Origin: Lachnospiraceae bacterium
Lineage (GTDB): Bacteria > Bacillota > Clostridia > Lachnospirales > Lachnospiraceae
Length of the DNA: 64,000 nt
Direction: 5' to 3'
Assembly: GCA_015258095.1 (NCBI GenBank)
Contig: JABZIV010000002.1
Span: forward strand, 1 to 64,000
Part shown: piece after piece, positions 17,104 through 24,669 of the stretch
Position numbering within the stretch: position 1 is the first letter of the stretch
Layout of the letters: each line of letters opens with the position of its first letter
Position numbers and translations under genes: made by a program
The notes under the pieces: model-generated
Seen by the model: the letters and a program-made list of their open reading frames with translations, nothing else
What the model was told of the DNA's origin: nothing
The model's database searches: none

Positions 17104-17236
17104 TGCTTGCTACCATAATCATTCTTTTGTAGCAAGCACAGTAAGTGTACGGACACTTACGGAAAATTGATGAAGCAGCCCTTCGGGATCAGCTTCTTTT
17201 TTTTATCAATTTTTAACTTGTTAGGGTGTACCCTAA
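17104..17236 (+). other. oriT-like region with serial inverted repeats
   Basis: Ahead of the mobilisation genes lie several dyads: TGCTTGCTAC (17104-17113) with GTAGCAAGCA (17129-17138); GTAAGTGT (17141-17148) with ACACTTAC (17153-17160); a GAAGC...GCTTC hairpin with eight T at about 17172-17204; and TTAGGGT (17221-17227) with ACCCTAA (17230-17236). Clustered repeats just upstream of mobC and relaxase are what an origin of transfer looks like in Tn1549-type elements. The nick site is not identified. Confidence 0.5.
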
Positions 17237-17269
17237 GACCCCGAAATACATATAAAGGAGGATTTACTT

Positions 17270-17371
17270 ATGGCAAATAGAATACGAAATGAAAGACTTG
17301 AAATTAAATTGACTGAAGAAGAAAAGGCTCTTTTTGAGGAGAAAAGAACTGCTGAAACGGAAGGGGAATGA
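17270..17371 (+). pseudogene. Truncated MobC-like relaxosome protein
   Basis: 33 codons with a strong AAAGGAGG ribosome binding site. It starts MANRIRNERLEIKLTEEEKA, the ribbon-helix-helix-like opening of MobC proteins, then jumps to a short tail. The stop overlaps the region where the relaxase starts, as in intact mobC-relaxase pairs. The family has about 100-120 residues, so about two thirds has been deleted from the middle. Confidence 0.6.
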
Positions 17372-17373
17372 CA

Positions 17374-17681
17374 ATGGTGATTACAAAAATACACCCTATA
17401 AAATCAACCCTTCATCTTGCCATCAACTATATTGTTAATGACGAAAAAACAGATGAACAGCTTTTGGTCAGCACGCATAAATGCCACGAATCTTCCGCTC
17501 ATACGAGAGTATTAAATCCGTCAAGCAGCTTGATGATTATATCAGGAAAGCAGCCGATGAAAGGCAAGATTTACAGGATAAAGTCAAGGCTATTGACAAG
17601 GAAATATCTTCAATCCTATCCCTTATTGTTTTGCAATCCATGTTTTTATATCTCCTTTTTTCAAACAAAAAAGGCGGTTAG
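17374..17681 (+). pseudogene. Relaxase with internal deletion and frameshift
   Basis: The frame starts MVITKIHPIKSTLHLAINYI (17374, AAGGGG upstream), the N-terminus of MobP-type relaxases of Tn1549-like elements, and continues VSTHKCHESSAHTR. At about 17500 the homology moves to another frame with SIKSVKQLDDYIRKAADERQ and LQDKVKAIDKEIS, which belongs near the C-terminus of the same protein. About 300 central residues with the catalytic histidines are gone. The frame then ends in unrelated sequence. Non-functional. Confidence 0.7.
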
Positions 17682-17700
17682 ATTTTACTCTAATCACCTT
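17671..17700 (-). terminator. Terminator of the KilA-N gene
   Basis: Imperfect hairpin (AAGGTGATTAGA / TCTAACCGCCTT on the minus strand) followed by four or more T, 25 bases beyond the KilA-N stop. Confidence 0.5.
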
Positions 17701-17724
17701 CGCTATATACCAAATATTATTACT

Positions 17725-18528
17725 CTATTTCAATTTTTTAATTGATTCACTTTCAGATAGTATCTTCATTTGTTCAATAGCTATTGCATTTAATTTTTCC
17801 AATCTTTCAGATTGGTTCATGCCTTCATTTATAAATACCGCATTAAGATTCTCAAGATTAGAAAGGCAGACAAGCTGTGATATATCCGCATAATCTCTAA
17901 TATTGCCTTTTAAATCCGGATTTTCATCACGCCACTCCTTAGCTGTTATTCCAAATAGAGAAACATTAAGAATATCCGCTTCACTTGCATAAATAAAATT
18001 GATTTTTTCTTTTGAAAGTTTATCCGGTACAAGTTTGTTTTTAATGGCATCTGTGTGAATTCTATAATTGATTTTTGCCAAATTTCTCTTAATATCCCAT
18101 CCTAACTTCTTTTGTTCTTCTTCCTTTAGGCGTTCAAATTCCTTGATTAAATATAATTTAAAGTATGGCGATACCCAAGAAGCAAACTCAAACGCTATAT
18201 CTTTATGAGCATAAGTTCCACCATATCTTCCTGCTCTCGCAACGATACCGATAGAATTAGTTTTTTCCACCCATTGCTTGACCGATAATATAAAACGGTT
18301 AAATCCTGCTTCATTTTTAATTCCCTCGAATTCGGGGGAATTAAAATTTGTGTTATACATTTCTTCCCAAATACCTAAAAACTCTATTGTATTCTTGTTT
18401 CTGAGCCACTTTTCAATCAAAGCAGAACCGTTCTCAATATTTCTAACCATATCCGTTAAAGAAATATAATCTCTATTGTCTATGGCAATAATGCTGATTT
18501 CTGAACCTTCAACATTTATTTTAGACAT
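17725..18528 (-). CDS. KilA-N domain protein
   Basis: 267 residues. Residues about 15-120 form a KilA-N domain (IDNRDYISLTDMVRN; LIEKWLRNKNTIEFLGIWEE; NPEF-like stretch; RAGRYGGTYAHKDIAFEFAS WVSP, spaced here). KilA-N is a DNA-binding fold found in phages and mobile elements. The second half (FGITAKEWRDENPDLKGNIR, QLVCLSNLENLNAVFINEGM) is the conserved C-terminal part seen with it in bacterial genomes. I choose the ATG at 18528 with GAGAGGCG upstream. Function in the element is unknown. Complete and in good condition, unlike its neighbours. Confidence 0.8.
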   Translation of the reverse strand: MSKINVEGSEISIIAIDNRDYISLTDMVRNIENGSALIEKWLRNKNTIEFLGIWEEMYNTNFNSPEFEGIKNEAGFNRFILSVKQWVEKTNSIGIVARAGRYGGTYAHKDIAFEFASWVSPYFKLYLIKEFERLKEEEQKKLGWDIKRNLAKINYRIHTDAIKNKLVPDKLSKEKINFIYASEADILNVSLFGITAKEWRDENPDLKGNIRDYADISQLVCLSNLENLNAVFINEGMNQSERLEKLNAIAIEQMKILSESESIKKLK

Positions 18529-18612
18529 ATAATCGCCTCTCAATCATTAAATTGATTACTTTGCATTATAGCATTTTTAGAGCATTTTTTCCACGCTGAA
18601 ATTAGTGCTGTC

Positions 18613-19098
18613 TTACTTGCGATATGTCAAAACAGCTTCTTTTATCTCATTTTCAATCGCATCTAAAAATTCTTTCTTAGAGGATTTACCCTGAGCAATA
18701 TCAGATAATTCCATTTCCCACTTTGCAGTTGTTTCTGACGACTTAAAGGTAATTCAGAAACATCTTCTTTTACTGAACTGATTGTCAGTATGATTGCATG
18801 ATGGTCCGTAACCTTTTTAGAGTTAAATACTACCTTGATACGCTCTGTATCAAAGTCATTTTTACCCAAAATGTTGTTGACTGTACTCACAATCATACCC
18901 TCTGTTAAACATCTGCTGTCTGTTCTGGGGTAAGTAATCAGTTTCTTTTCATACAGGCTTTGAGTATAGTCAAGTGTCTGCTTGGCACTATATCCAAAAT
19001 ATTTATTGCACTCCCTTTGAAGCGTTGTCAAATCGAAAGGCAAATCGGGCTTTGTTGTTTTCTCTTTTTGAATAATATTGGTTATTTCAATCTCTATT
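18613..19098 (-). pseudogene. DNA topoisomerase III remnant
   Basis: The frame reads PFDLTTLQRECNKYFGYSAK and KLITYPRTDSRCLTEGM, which holds the type IA topoisomerase active-site tyrosine (YPRTDSR), then KKVTDHHAIILT. After LPLS the frame is disturbed; the true C-terminus follows in another frame (KWEMELSDIAQGKSSKKEFL, then IENEIKEAVLTYRK, stop at 18613). The N-terminal Toprim domain is missing and at least one internal segment is deleted, compared with about 690 residues for intact TopB of conjugative elements. Non-functional. Confidence 0.75.
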
Positions 19099-19191
19099 TA
19101 TTTACAGACTTTTTTTCCCTGATTTTAGGGATTTTTTAAAGCTAGGTAGAATTTACTTCTGCACTAGAATTTACTTTTTCTAATTCTTTCA

Positions 19192-19702
19192 TCATAGGTG
19201 TTCTCCTTTATCATATTCTTCCCATGTCGGGATATTTGATGTTTTCACTTCTTTACTTCTTCCCTGATCTTTATAAAAACAAGAAAGGATTGTCGCTTTA
19301 TGGTCTTTTTTTGACTTCTGAAAGTCATTTTCTTTTACCGCTAATATGCTCATAAAGTTTTTAACATATATGACCATTCGGCTTACCAAGCCCAAGCCTT
19401 ACTCTTTCAATCAGTCCAATTCCTTTTTTCATATCGAGTTCATCTAATGTTTTTATAGCTGTCGGCTTTGAGATATTTCTTCTTCTCATAATTTCTTCGA
19501 CTGTGAAATAGATAAATACTCTGCCTTCCTTGTCCACCCAATTATTCTTAAAGGACATTCCTGTTCGTTTCAAAAGCATAGAATAAAGGATAATTGCTTC
19601 AGCAGACAGTCCCTTAAATTCTTCTCCGTCTACCAATATTTCAGGTACTTTTAGAAAGTTAAATCTTTCCGCTTCTCTGTTATAGAAATAGTCAAAGTCC
19701 AT
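19192..19702 (-). pseudogene. Replication initiator protein A (RepA), frameshifted
   Basis: The ATG at 19702 (GGGGAGGAGGTG upstream) opens MDFDYFYNREAERFNFLKVP, the N-terminal RepA domain of Tn1549-like elements, with LSAEAIILYSMLLKRTGMS and RRNISKPTAIKTLDELD. At about 19375 the frame shifts: GLGKPN runs to a stop in one frame, while IYVKNFMSILAVKENDF continues in another to 19192. The C-terminal domain (DUF6017-like) is absent. Its position next to rlmD matches the usual place of repA at one end of such elements. Confidence 0.75.
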
Positions 19703-19741
19703 CGCTTCACCTCCTCCCCAAAAAATTTGCAAAGAAAAAGA

Positions 19742-19813
19742 CGATAGTTTTTCTTCTATCGCCATTTTCATTAAAGACATAATGCTTGTAAAACTGCTTA
19801 AAATGGAGGATTT
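19742..19813. other. Probable element-chromosome junction at the 3' end of rlmD
   Basis: Element sequence (repA upstream region, with a CGATAG/CTATCG hairpin at 19742-19761) gives way to the rlmD stop codon at 19814 within about 70 bases. ICEs of several families insert into the 3' end of rumA/rlmD-type genes. The rlmD 3' end contains a conserved GTGGAGACTATAGC block that could be an attachment core; the matching copy was not found in the window. Confidence 0.4.
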
Positions 19814-21463
19814 TCACGATTCCTCTTTTTGTAGCAACGCTATAGTCTCCACATGTCCTGTCCTCGGAAAATTATCAATTCCCACCCACTTCTCCAGCAC
19901 ATATCCCCCTTCTCCTAGATACTTAATATCTCTCGCCAGGCTTCCCGGGTCACAGCTTACATAGACAATTCTCTTTGGGCTTAACTCTAATACAGCGGAA
20001 AGGCAGGCTTCATCACAGCCTTTTCTGGGGGGATCCAAGGAGACCACGTCTACCATGTCTCCGATTCCACAGTCTGCTCCTTTCGCACTCAGCTCCCTCT
20101 TCTGTTCTTCCACCCACTTGGGAAGAACTTCCTCTGCCGCTCCCACATAGAACTCTGTATTGTAGAGGCCGTTCTTTTCCGCATTCTTCTTGGCATTTTC
20201 AATCGCTTCCGGAACGATTTCCAGCCCGTAAACCTGCTTTGCCTTTTGTGCGAGGAAGAGGGAAATGGTACCAATTCCGCAGTAACAATCCCAAACCGTT
20301 TCTTCTCCTGTTAATGCCGCATACTCCAAAGCTTTCCCATAGATTTTTTCGGTCTGGACAGGATTTACCTGATAAAATGAAGGCACGGAAATAGAGAAGC
20401 TAAGCTCCCCGATTTTATCCTCTATGCTGTCTTTCCCGTAAAGGCAAAAGGTTTCTCTTCCTAAGATAGCATTGCCCTGTCCTTCGTTGATATTGATACA
20501 CAGACCAACAATCTTTTCTTGAACTTTTTTATTTAACCCGCAATGTCCATCATCTTCACTTTGTATGTCCACTCCACAGTGCAGCTCTGCTCTACTTTCT
20601 GCATCCATCTCCCTAGGAATATCTACTTCTCTATGTAAACCGACTTCTTCAGCACTTAGCGAAAGCCCCTGTAGCTTCTCCCACAGCTCTTTTCCATGGG
20701 GCAGGCTCTTTCCGTTTAACACAAGGCAAAGTAGGATTTCCCCGGTAGAAAAGCCCTTTCTCAAGAAAATATGCCGAAGCAGGCCCTTTCCTGTTTCTTC
20801 GTCATAGCCGGAAATCTTGTATTCCCTCGCCCACTCCTTGATACAGTTTAAAATCAAAGGATTTTCTGCACTGTTAATCAGGCAGTCCTCGGCTTCGATA
20901 ATGCGGTGACTGTGAAAGCCGTAAAATCCTATGCCCAAAGAATCATAACTTTCCTGTTCCTTCTCCGGAGCCTTCTTACCTTCTTCGAAAGCTCTTCCGC
21001 CTAATGCTATTTCCTCTCGAAGTTCTTTCCTATTCTGTACCGGATACTGTGCCTTATTCCGATATCGCTCGGTCTTTCCCCCGAGGATTCCCTCTCCTTT
21101 CCCGCGTACTTCCTCTTCCGGAATGCCGGCAATCCGAATCAGACTTTGGGCGATTCTATCCTCTTTCCATGCGAGCTCTTTCTCATAGGATAAATGTTGC
21201 AGCTGGCAACCACCGCATTTTCCCGCAACAGGGCAGAGGGGCGTAACGCGATAAGGAGATGCTTTCAGAAGTTTCTCTACCTTGGCATAGGCATAATTCT
21301 TTTTCACCTTTAAAATCCTGGCCTCTACCAGGTCTCCCATCACAGTACCCTTCACGAAAAAAACCAAGCCGTCGCACTTTCCGACGCCCTGGCCTTCTTC
21401 CGTTAAGTCTGTAATTTCTAAAACAACGAGGTCATTCTTTTTATAGCATTTCGTTTTTTGCAC
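19814..21463 (-). CDS. rlmD: 23S rRNA (uracil-5-)-methyltransferase RlmD/RumA family
   Basis: 549 residues. N-terminal TRAM domain (residues 5-65), then the iron-sulfur ligands Cys77, Cys83 and Cys86 (CPVAGKCGGC) with a fourth Cys further on. The C-terminal methyltransferase domain has VWDCYCGIGTISLFL, SLDPPRKGCD and the nucleophile Cys504 in YVSCDPGS. It methylates a uridine in 23S rRNA using S-adenosylmethionine. The GTG at 21463 is preceded by AGGAGG. An extra segment of about 45 residues (near 275-320), rich in His/Asp with VDI repeats, is not usual for the family. The 3' end borders the conjugative-element relic. Confidence 0.9.
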   Translation of the reverse strand: MQKTKCYKKNDLVVLEITDLTEEGQGVGKCDGLVFFVKGTVMGDLVEARILKVKKNYAYAKVEKLLKASPYRVTPLCPVAGKCGGCQLQHLSYEKELAWKEDRIAQSLIRIAGIPEEEVRGKGEGILGGKTERYRNKAQYPVQNRKELREEIALGGRAFEEGKKAPEKEQESYDSLGIGFYGFHSHRIIEAEDCLINSAENPLILNCIKEWAREYKISGYDEETGKGLLRHIFLRKGFSTGEILLCLVLNGKSLPHGKELWEKLQGLSLSAEEVGLHREVDIPREMDAESRAELHCGVDIQSEDDGHCGLNKKVQEKIVGLCININEGQGNAILGRETFCLYGKDSIEDKIGELSFSISVPSFYQVNPVQTEKIYGKALEYAALTGEETVWDCYCGIGTISLFLAQKAKQVYGLEIVPEAIENAKKNAEKNGLYNTEFYVGAAEEVLPKWVEEQKRELSAKGADCGIGDMVDVVSLDPPRKGCDEACLSAVLELSPKRIVYVSCDPGSLARDIKYLGEGGYVLEKWVGIDNFPRTGHVETIALLQKEES

Positions 21464-21488
21464 TCTTTCTCCTCCTACAACCTTGGCT

Positions 21489-22538
21489 TTACCACCGCAA
21501 AAACAGACTCAGAAGGCTTAAAAAAGGGAGTCCCCCCTGTTTTAAGAGAATGCTTTTATCCGAGCTGAACCCTCCGTAGACCGCTACAAGGAACATCATA
21601 CTTAAAACCACAACGGAAAGCTCCATGTTGCCGCCCGGTCTGTACGTCCCGTAAAGAAGGGCAATTCCCAATAAACCGTTATAGATTCCCTGATTTTTCA
21701 AGAGGGTATTCAGGTTCTTCCCCCTTAAATCTCTGACCGTCATTTTGAACACACGAGCCGTACTCTCGCTGTCCGTCATAAAGGTCTCAAGCAACATGAT
21801 ATATAAAAAGAGAACTCCGCTCGCCGTCATAAGAATCTTGTTTACGATACTGAATTCCACCCTGTTTCCCTCTCTGTTCTTCTCTATACTTTGCGCAATC
21901 AAACGTGCATAAAACATATTGCCGTATTGGTAACGATAGCCACCATTTTCCGCTATAGCAATCGGATTCCGATACGGAACGCGCTTTCCGCCCGATTTCT
22001 CTTTGGCAAAATCCTCTGCAAGACGATCCTGATAGGCTCCGCCATGATTCTTTAGATAATCGAGAAAACCGGAACCGTAATTGTAACTTTGCCAAACTGC
22101 CCGCTCATCCAGAGACAGGTCTTCCGCCTTTTCTTTCAGGCCTTTATAATAACGCACACCCTGACGAATCGAGCTTTCCGTATCTAAGCTATTCACCGGA
22201 AGCCCCATAGATTCACTGGACTGCATGACATCTTTCAGTTTCCCCCCGGACTCCACCTGCATAATCGCATACAGAACAGGAAGATCAGACAGCATCCCCT
22301 CCGCCTTCGCTTCTTTTTCCATTATTTTCTTATGCTGTAGCACCGATCCCGGAAAATAAAGCTTCTCAGAGAAGCGATACCGATAAAAAAGGAGGAGCAG
22401 AAAAAATCCCAAAAGAAGAAAAAGAAAATGTCGGAATGAGCTGTGAAACTGCCTCATTCCTTTCGGCACTTTCCGGCTATGCCGTACGAGAATCTTTCGC
22501 AACCAGTTCTCCTGCCCGCGTCTTCTCTTTCCTTTCAT
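21489..22538 (-). CDS. Lysozyme-like / DUF1304 membrane fusion protein
   Basis: 349 residues. A basic head and a membrane anchor (about 35-55) precede an extracellular lysozyme-like domain of the CwlT N-terminal type (about 70-210: PVLYAIMQVESGGKLKDVM, QSSESMGLP, QGVRYYKGL, QSYNYGSGFLDYL, YGNMFYARLI), where Glu in QVESGG is the expected catalytic acid. The C-terminal 125 residues match DUF1304: ILMTASGVLFLYIMLLETF, KNQGIYNGLLGIALLYG and a further two membrane helices. DUF1304 is normally a separate protein. The start overlaps glgB by 62 bases. Peptidoglycan cleavage is likely; the role of the DUF1304 part is unknown. Confidence 0.75.
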   Translation of the reverse strand: MKGKRRRGQENWLRKILVRHSRKVPKGMRQFHSSFRHFLFLLLGFFLLLLFYRYRFSEKLYFPGSVLQHKKIMEKEAKAEGMLSDLPVLYAIMQVESGGKLKDVMQSSESMGLPVNSLDTESSIRQGVRYYKGLKEKAEDLSLDERAVWQSYNYGSGFLDYLKNHGGAYQDRLAEDFAKEKSGGKRVPYRNPIAIAENGGYRYQYGNMFYARLIAQSIEKNREGNRVEFSIVNKILMTASGVLFLYIMLLETFMTDSESTARVFKMTVRDLRGKNLNTLLKNQGIYNGLLGIALLYGTYRPGGNMELSVVVLSMMFLVAVYGGFSSDKSILLKQGGLPFLSLLSLFLRW

Positions 22539-24564
22539 TCCTTCCCTTCTTCTCTATCGAATCTTCTTCGGGGCACGGCTTCGCATTGGCCTCTCTGTCC
22601 TCCTCTTCCTCTACAAAGGAAAACAGCGCTATCCCATATCCCTTTAAAGGATATGCAAGATGGTAGTTCCTGCCGTCACACTCCCCCTTCACCACGGGAA
22701 AATATTTTTCTTCCGTGACCTTTCCTTCTTCCGTAAAAAGTAACTTCGCTTTCTTCGTCTTCGGAATGCCAACCCAATAATCGGCCCTTTCTACCGGCGT
22801 CATATTGACAACAAAGAGGAGGCTCTCTTTATGCCCCTTTTTCTCCGACTCCGAAACTGCGTTGCTGCTTCCTTTAAGTGCTTTCTTCCCTGCGGCCTTT
22901 CCGATAGTAAAGTGTTCCTTTCGATTCCGTATAAAACTGTAAATGGAACGCGTGTTATCGTCCGCATTGACCCAGGAAAATCCCTCATACGCATAATCCG
23001 CCTCATAGAAAGCGGGATAGTCACGATAAAGATGGAACAAATCGCGCATAAAGTTATGCAAGGCGCGATTGTTCTTCTCCTCCAGAAGATACCAGTCAAT
23101 CTGTCGATCCTCACTCCACTCCCGGAACTGTCCGAAGTCCTGTCCCATAAAAAGAAGCTTCTTTCCGGCATGTCCCATCATGAAGAAATAGCCCGCTTTC
23201 AGATTCCGGAATTTCTCTTCCTCCGTTCCCGGCATTTTCTCAATCATCGAGCGCTTCAAATGCACCACTTCATCATGAGAAAGCACAAGAATAAACTTCT
23301 CCGAATAAGCATAGCTCATACCGAAGGTCATCTTGTTGTGATGGTAGGCGCGATAAATGGGATCCTCCTCCATATAGGACAGAAAATCATGCATCCACCC
23401 CATATTCCACTTGAAATGAAAGCCCAATCCGCCCTCTTCCGGAGACTTCGTAATGTCCGGCCACGCAGTAGACTCTTCCGCGATAATGATGGTTCCGTCT
23501 TTTCTTTTTCGAATGATGGAGTTCAAATGTTTAAAAAACTCAATAGCCTCAAGATTCCCGTTTCCTCCGTATTGATTGGGAACCCACTCTCCGTCTTTCC
23601 GGCCATAATCCAGGTAAAGCATCGACGCCACCGCATCCACCCGAAGTCCGTCAATATGATAAAGGTCATACCAGTACAAAGCATTCGCAATCAGAAAGTT
23701 CTGTACTTCCGTTTTTCCATAATTAAAAATCTTTGTTCCCCAGTCCGGATGTTCCCCAAGCCGCGGATCCGGGTGTTCATAACACGCTTCCCCGTCGAAC
23801 TCACTCAGTCCGTGACTGTCTTTCGGAAAATGAGCCGGTACCCAATCCAGAATCACGCCGATGCCGGCTTGATGCAGAATATCTATCATTTCCATAAAAG
23901 CCTTCGGACTGCCATGTCGGGAGGTCGGTGCATAGTATCCCGTCACCTGATATCCCCAGGAACCGTCAAAGGGATGCTCCAGAATACCCATCAATTCTAC
24001 ATGCGTGTACCCCATGTAGTTACAGTACTCTGCGAGGTCTCTCCCTGCCTGCTGGTAAGTGATAAATCCATCTCTCTCCGGATTTCCTTCTCTCTTCCAG
24101 GAACCCAGATGCACCTCATAAATCGCCATGGGGCTCTCGTCCCAATTCCGCTTACGCTCCTTCATCCACTTCTTATCCTTCCAGGAAAAAGCAGAAAGGT
24201 CTTCTGTAATCGACGCCGTGCCGGGGCGATACTCACTGGAAAATCCGTATGGGTCCGCCTTATAAATCCACTCGTTGCTTCTCGTCAGGATAGCGTACTT
24301 ATAAAGTTCTCCCACTCCCATATCCGGTACAAAAAGCTCATAAATCCCCGACCCTTCTAAAGGATGCATCGGATCTCTTTCCGGATTCCATCCATTCCGG
24401 TCCGATACGAGAGAGACTGCCTTCGCATGGGGTGCCCAAACAGCAAAGTGTACCCCCTGCTTCCCCTCTACTTCACAAGGGTGCGCCCCCATTTTCTCAT
24501 ACAGCTCGTAATGTCTCCCCATACCGAAAAGATATCGATCCAGCTCTGAAAAAAACACGTCCAT
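22477..24564 (-). CDS. glgB: 1,4-alpha-glucan branching enzyme
   Basis: 695 residues: CBM48 domain (about 30-120), GH13 catalytic barrel, C-terminal beta domain. Conserved regions include DWVPAHF, DGLRVDAVASML with the nucleophile Asp, IIAEEST with the acid Glu and LSHDEVVH. It makes alpha-1,6 branches in glycogen. The ATG at 24564 has GAGGAGG upstream. The last 40 residues are a charged tail (Lys/Glu/Arg) that overlaps the start of the next gene. Other glycogen genes (glgA, glgC) are not nearby; the upstream neighbour is a GH13-like protein without catalytic residues. Confidence 0.93.
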   Translation of the reverse strand: MDVFFSELDRYLFGMGRHYELYEKMGAHPCEVEGKQGVHFAVWAPHAKAVSLVSDRNGWNPERDPMHPLEGSGIYELFVPDMGVGELYKYAILTRSNEWIYKADPYGFSSEYRPGTASITEDLSAFSWKDKKWMKERKRNWDESPMAIYEVHLGSWKREGNPERDGFITYQQAGRDLAEYCNYMGYTHVELMGILEHPFDGSWGYQVTGYYAPTSRHGSPKAFMEMIDILHQAGIGVILDWVPAHFPKDSHGLSEFDGEACYEHPDPRLGEHPDWGTKIFNYGKTEVQNFLIANALYWYDLYHIDGLRVDAVASMLYLDYGRKDGEWVPNQYGGNGNLEAIEFFKHLNSIIRKRKDGTIIIAEESTAWPDITKSPEEGGLGFHFKWNMGWMHDFLSYMEEDPIYRAYHHNKMTFGMSYAYSEKFILVLSHDEVVHLKRSMIEKMPGTEEEKFRNLKAGYFFMMGHAGKKLLFMGQDFGQFREWSEDRQIDWYLLEEKNNRALHNFMRDLFHLYRDYPAFYEADYAYEGFSWVNADDNTRSIYSFIRNRKEHFTIGKAAGKKALKGSSNAVSESEKKGHKESLLFVVNMTPVERADYWVGIPKTKKAKLLFTEEGKVTEEKYFPVVKGECDGRNYHLAYPLKGYGIALFSFVEEEEDREANAKPCPEEDSIEKKGRNERKEKTRAGELVAKDSRTA

Positions 24565-24669
24565 GGCTTCCTCCTCTTCCCGCAAGCACTATCCTTTTCT
24601 CTACTCGTGCACAACACTCGGGCACTGCTTTTCCCGCTTCCGTCCTCCGAGTCTAAAAATGAAATCTTT

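Noticed and set aside
22831..24360. 509-codon open frame on the plus strand opposite glgB
   Set aside because: Antisense shadow of a highly conserved enzyme gene; no start signals and no recognisable domain.
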